NCBI GenBank assembly: GCA_016194285.1
Contig: JACQBZ010000033.1
Location: forward strand, 1 to 50,720
Length of the DNA: 50,720 bases
Origin: Nitrospirota bacterium
GTDB taxonomy: Bacteria > Nitrospirota > Nitrospiria > JACQBZ01
Direction of reading: 5' to 3'
Under the pieces are notes generated by a model that had not been told where the DNA came from, did no database searches, and saw only the letters and a program-made list of their open reading frames with translations. Numbering within the stretch: position 1 is the first letter of the stretch; every line of letters begins with the position of its first letter. The position numbers were made by a program, and so were the translations under genes. Positions 50,533-50,720 of this stretch are shown here, piece after piece.

Positions 50533-50720
50533 ATGGTATCCAATGAAACTAACCATAGAAATATCGGCCGCATGCAACAAGCCACGTGCCATACATTTCG
50601 GCATTCATTTGCGACGCATCTGTTAGAAAGCGGTTACGATATTCGCACCGTCCAAGAGCTCCTGGGCCATAGCGACGTGAAGACGACCATGATTTACACC
50701 CATGTCCTCAACCGCGGACC
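50533..50720 (+). pseudogene. C-terminal end of an integron-type tyrosine recombinase (IntI-like), 5' truncated
   Basis: From ATG 50533 the frame reads [19 protein letters not shown] and then [40 protein letters not shown] and NRG before the window ends. HTFR (box II with His-x-x-Arg), the LGH histidine and the nucleophile Tyr in YTH are all present. [11 protein letters not shown] is characteristic of integron integrases. The N-terminal SAM-like domain, the box I arginine and the IntI-specific insert are missing, and a stop lies just upstream (near 50518), so this is a remnant. It may continue a few residues beyond the edge. Confidence 0.75.

Overview
The window is about 57% GC bacterial chromosome. 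It carries mostly conserved housekeeping genes in short operons, with several accessory insertions. The combination of tig-clpP-clpX, an alaC-hom-thrC-lysC-cimA cluster, an archaeal-type PEP carboxylase, ihfA-merR, Tat genes, many lipoproteins and abundant palindromic repeats suggests a Nitrospirota-like (Nitrospira-related) or neighbouring lineage. This is inference; no rRNA or phylogenetic marker was compared.

Layout. 1-3.0 kb: start of a secreted protein leaving the left edge, a small secreted protein, a small conserved protein and purT. 3.0-7.7 kb: tRNA-Arg, tRNA-Lys, tRNA-Leu, a 121-bp palindromic repeat, then tig, clpP, clpX and a class I glutamine amidotransferase-like hydrolase. 7.8-11.1 kb: a run of short co-oriented ORFans separated by integron attC sites, with no integrase beside it (a CALIN-type array), followed by a dead antitoxin gene. 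11.5-20 kb: an aspartate-family and isoleucine operon behind a near-consensus promoter, a DegP-like protease, ihfA and a MerR regulator. 20.1-25.8 kb: tRNA-Pro, surE, pcm, a compositionally mosaic cysS, a MntA/HepT toxin-antitoxin pair with an unknown membrane gene, and rlmB. 25.8-33.3 kb: a SHOCT lipoprotein, PEP carboxylase, a TPR/FG-GAP lipoprotein, a secreted protein that appears to start at AUA, and a propeller protein. 33.4-38.3 kb: radA, a lipoprotein, tsaB, rimI, a DUF465 protein, tatA and tatC. 38.3-43.1 kb: two propeller proteins, two alpha/beta hydrolases and a DUF2784/HTH/zinc-ribbon fusion. 43.1-50.7 kb: a low-GC pair including a PD-(D/E)XK-like gene, an OmpA-type lipoprotein gene broken by a 22-bp tandem duplication, an unknown gene, a cupin, a P-type ATPase, a methyltransferase, and at the right edge the C-terminal end of an integron-type tyrosine recombinase.

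How it fits together. The core genes cover protein quality control (tig/clpXP, degP), threonine and isoleucine synthesis from aspartate and citramalate, anaplerotic CO2 fixation (PEP carboxylase), tRNA modification (tsaB) and Tat export. The accessory layer is an integron legacy: six recognisable attC or half-attC sites, one more degenerate candidate, and an IntI-like C-terminal fragment 39 kb away. Palindromic repeats have also spread both between genes and, in frame, into coding sequences (tsaB tail, sugar dehydrogenase, probably the DegP leader). The items most worth following are the cassette array, the AUA start, the mosaic cysS beside the toxin-antitoxin island, the novel fusion protein, and the frameshift by a 22-bp duplication.
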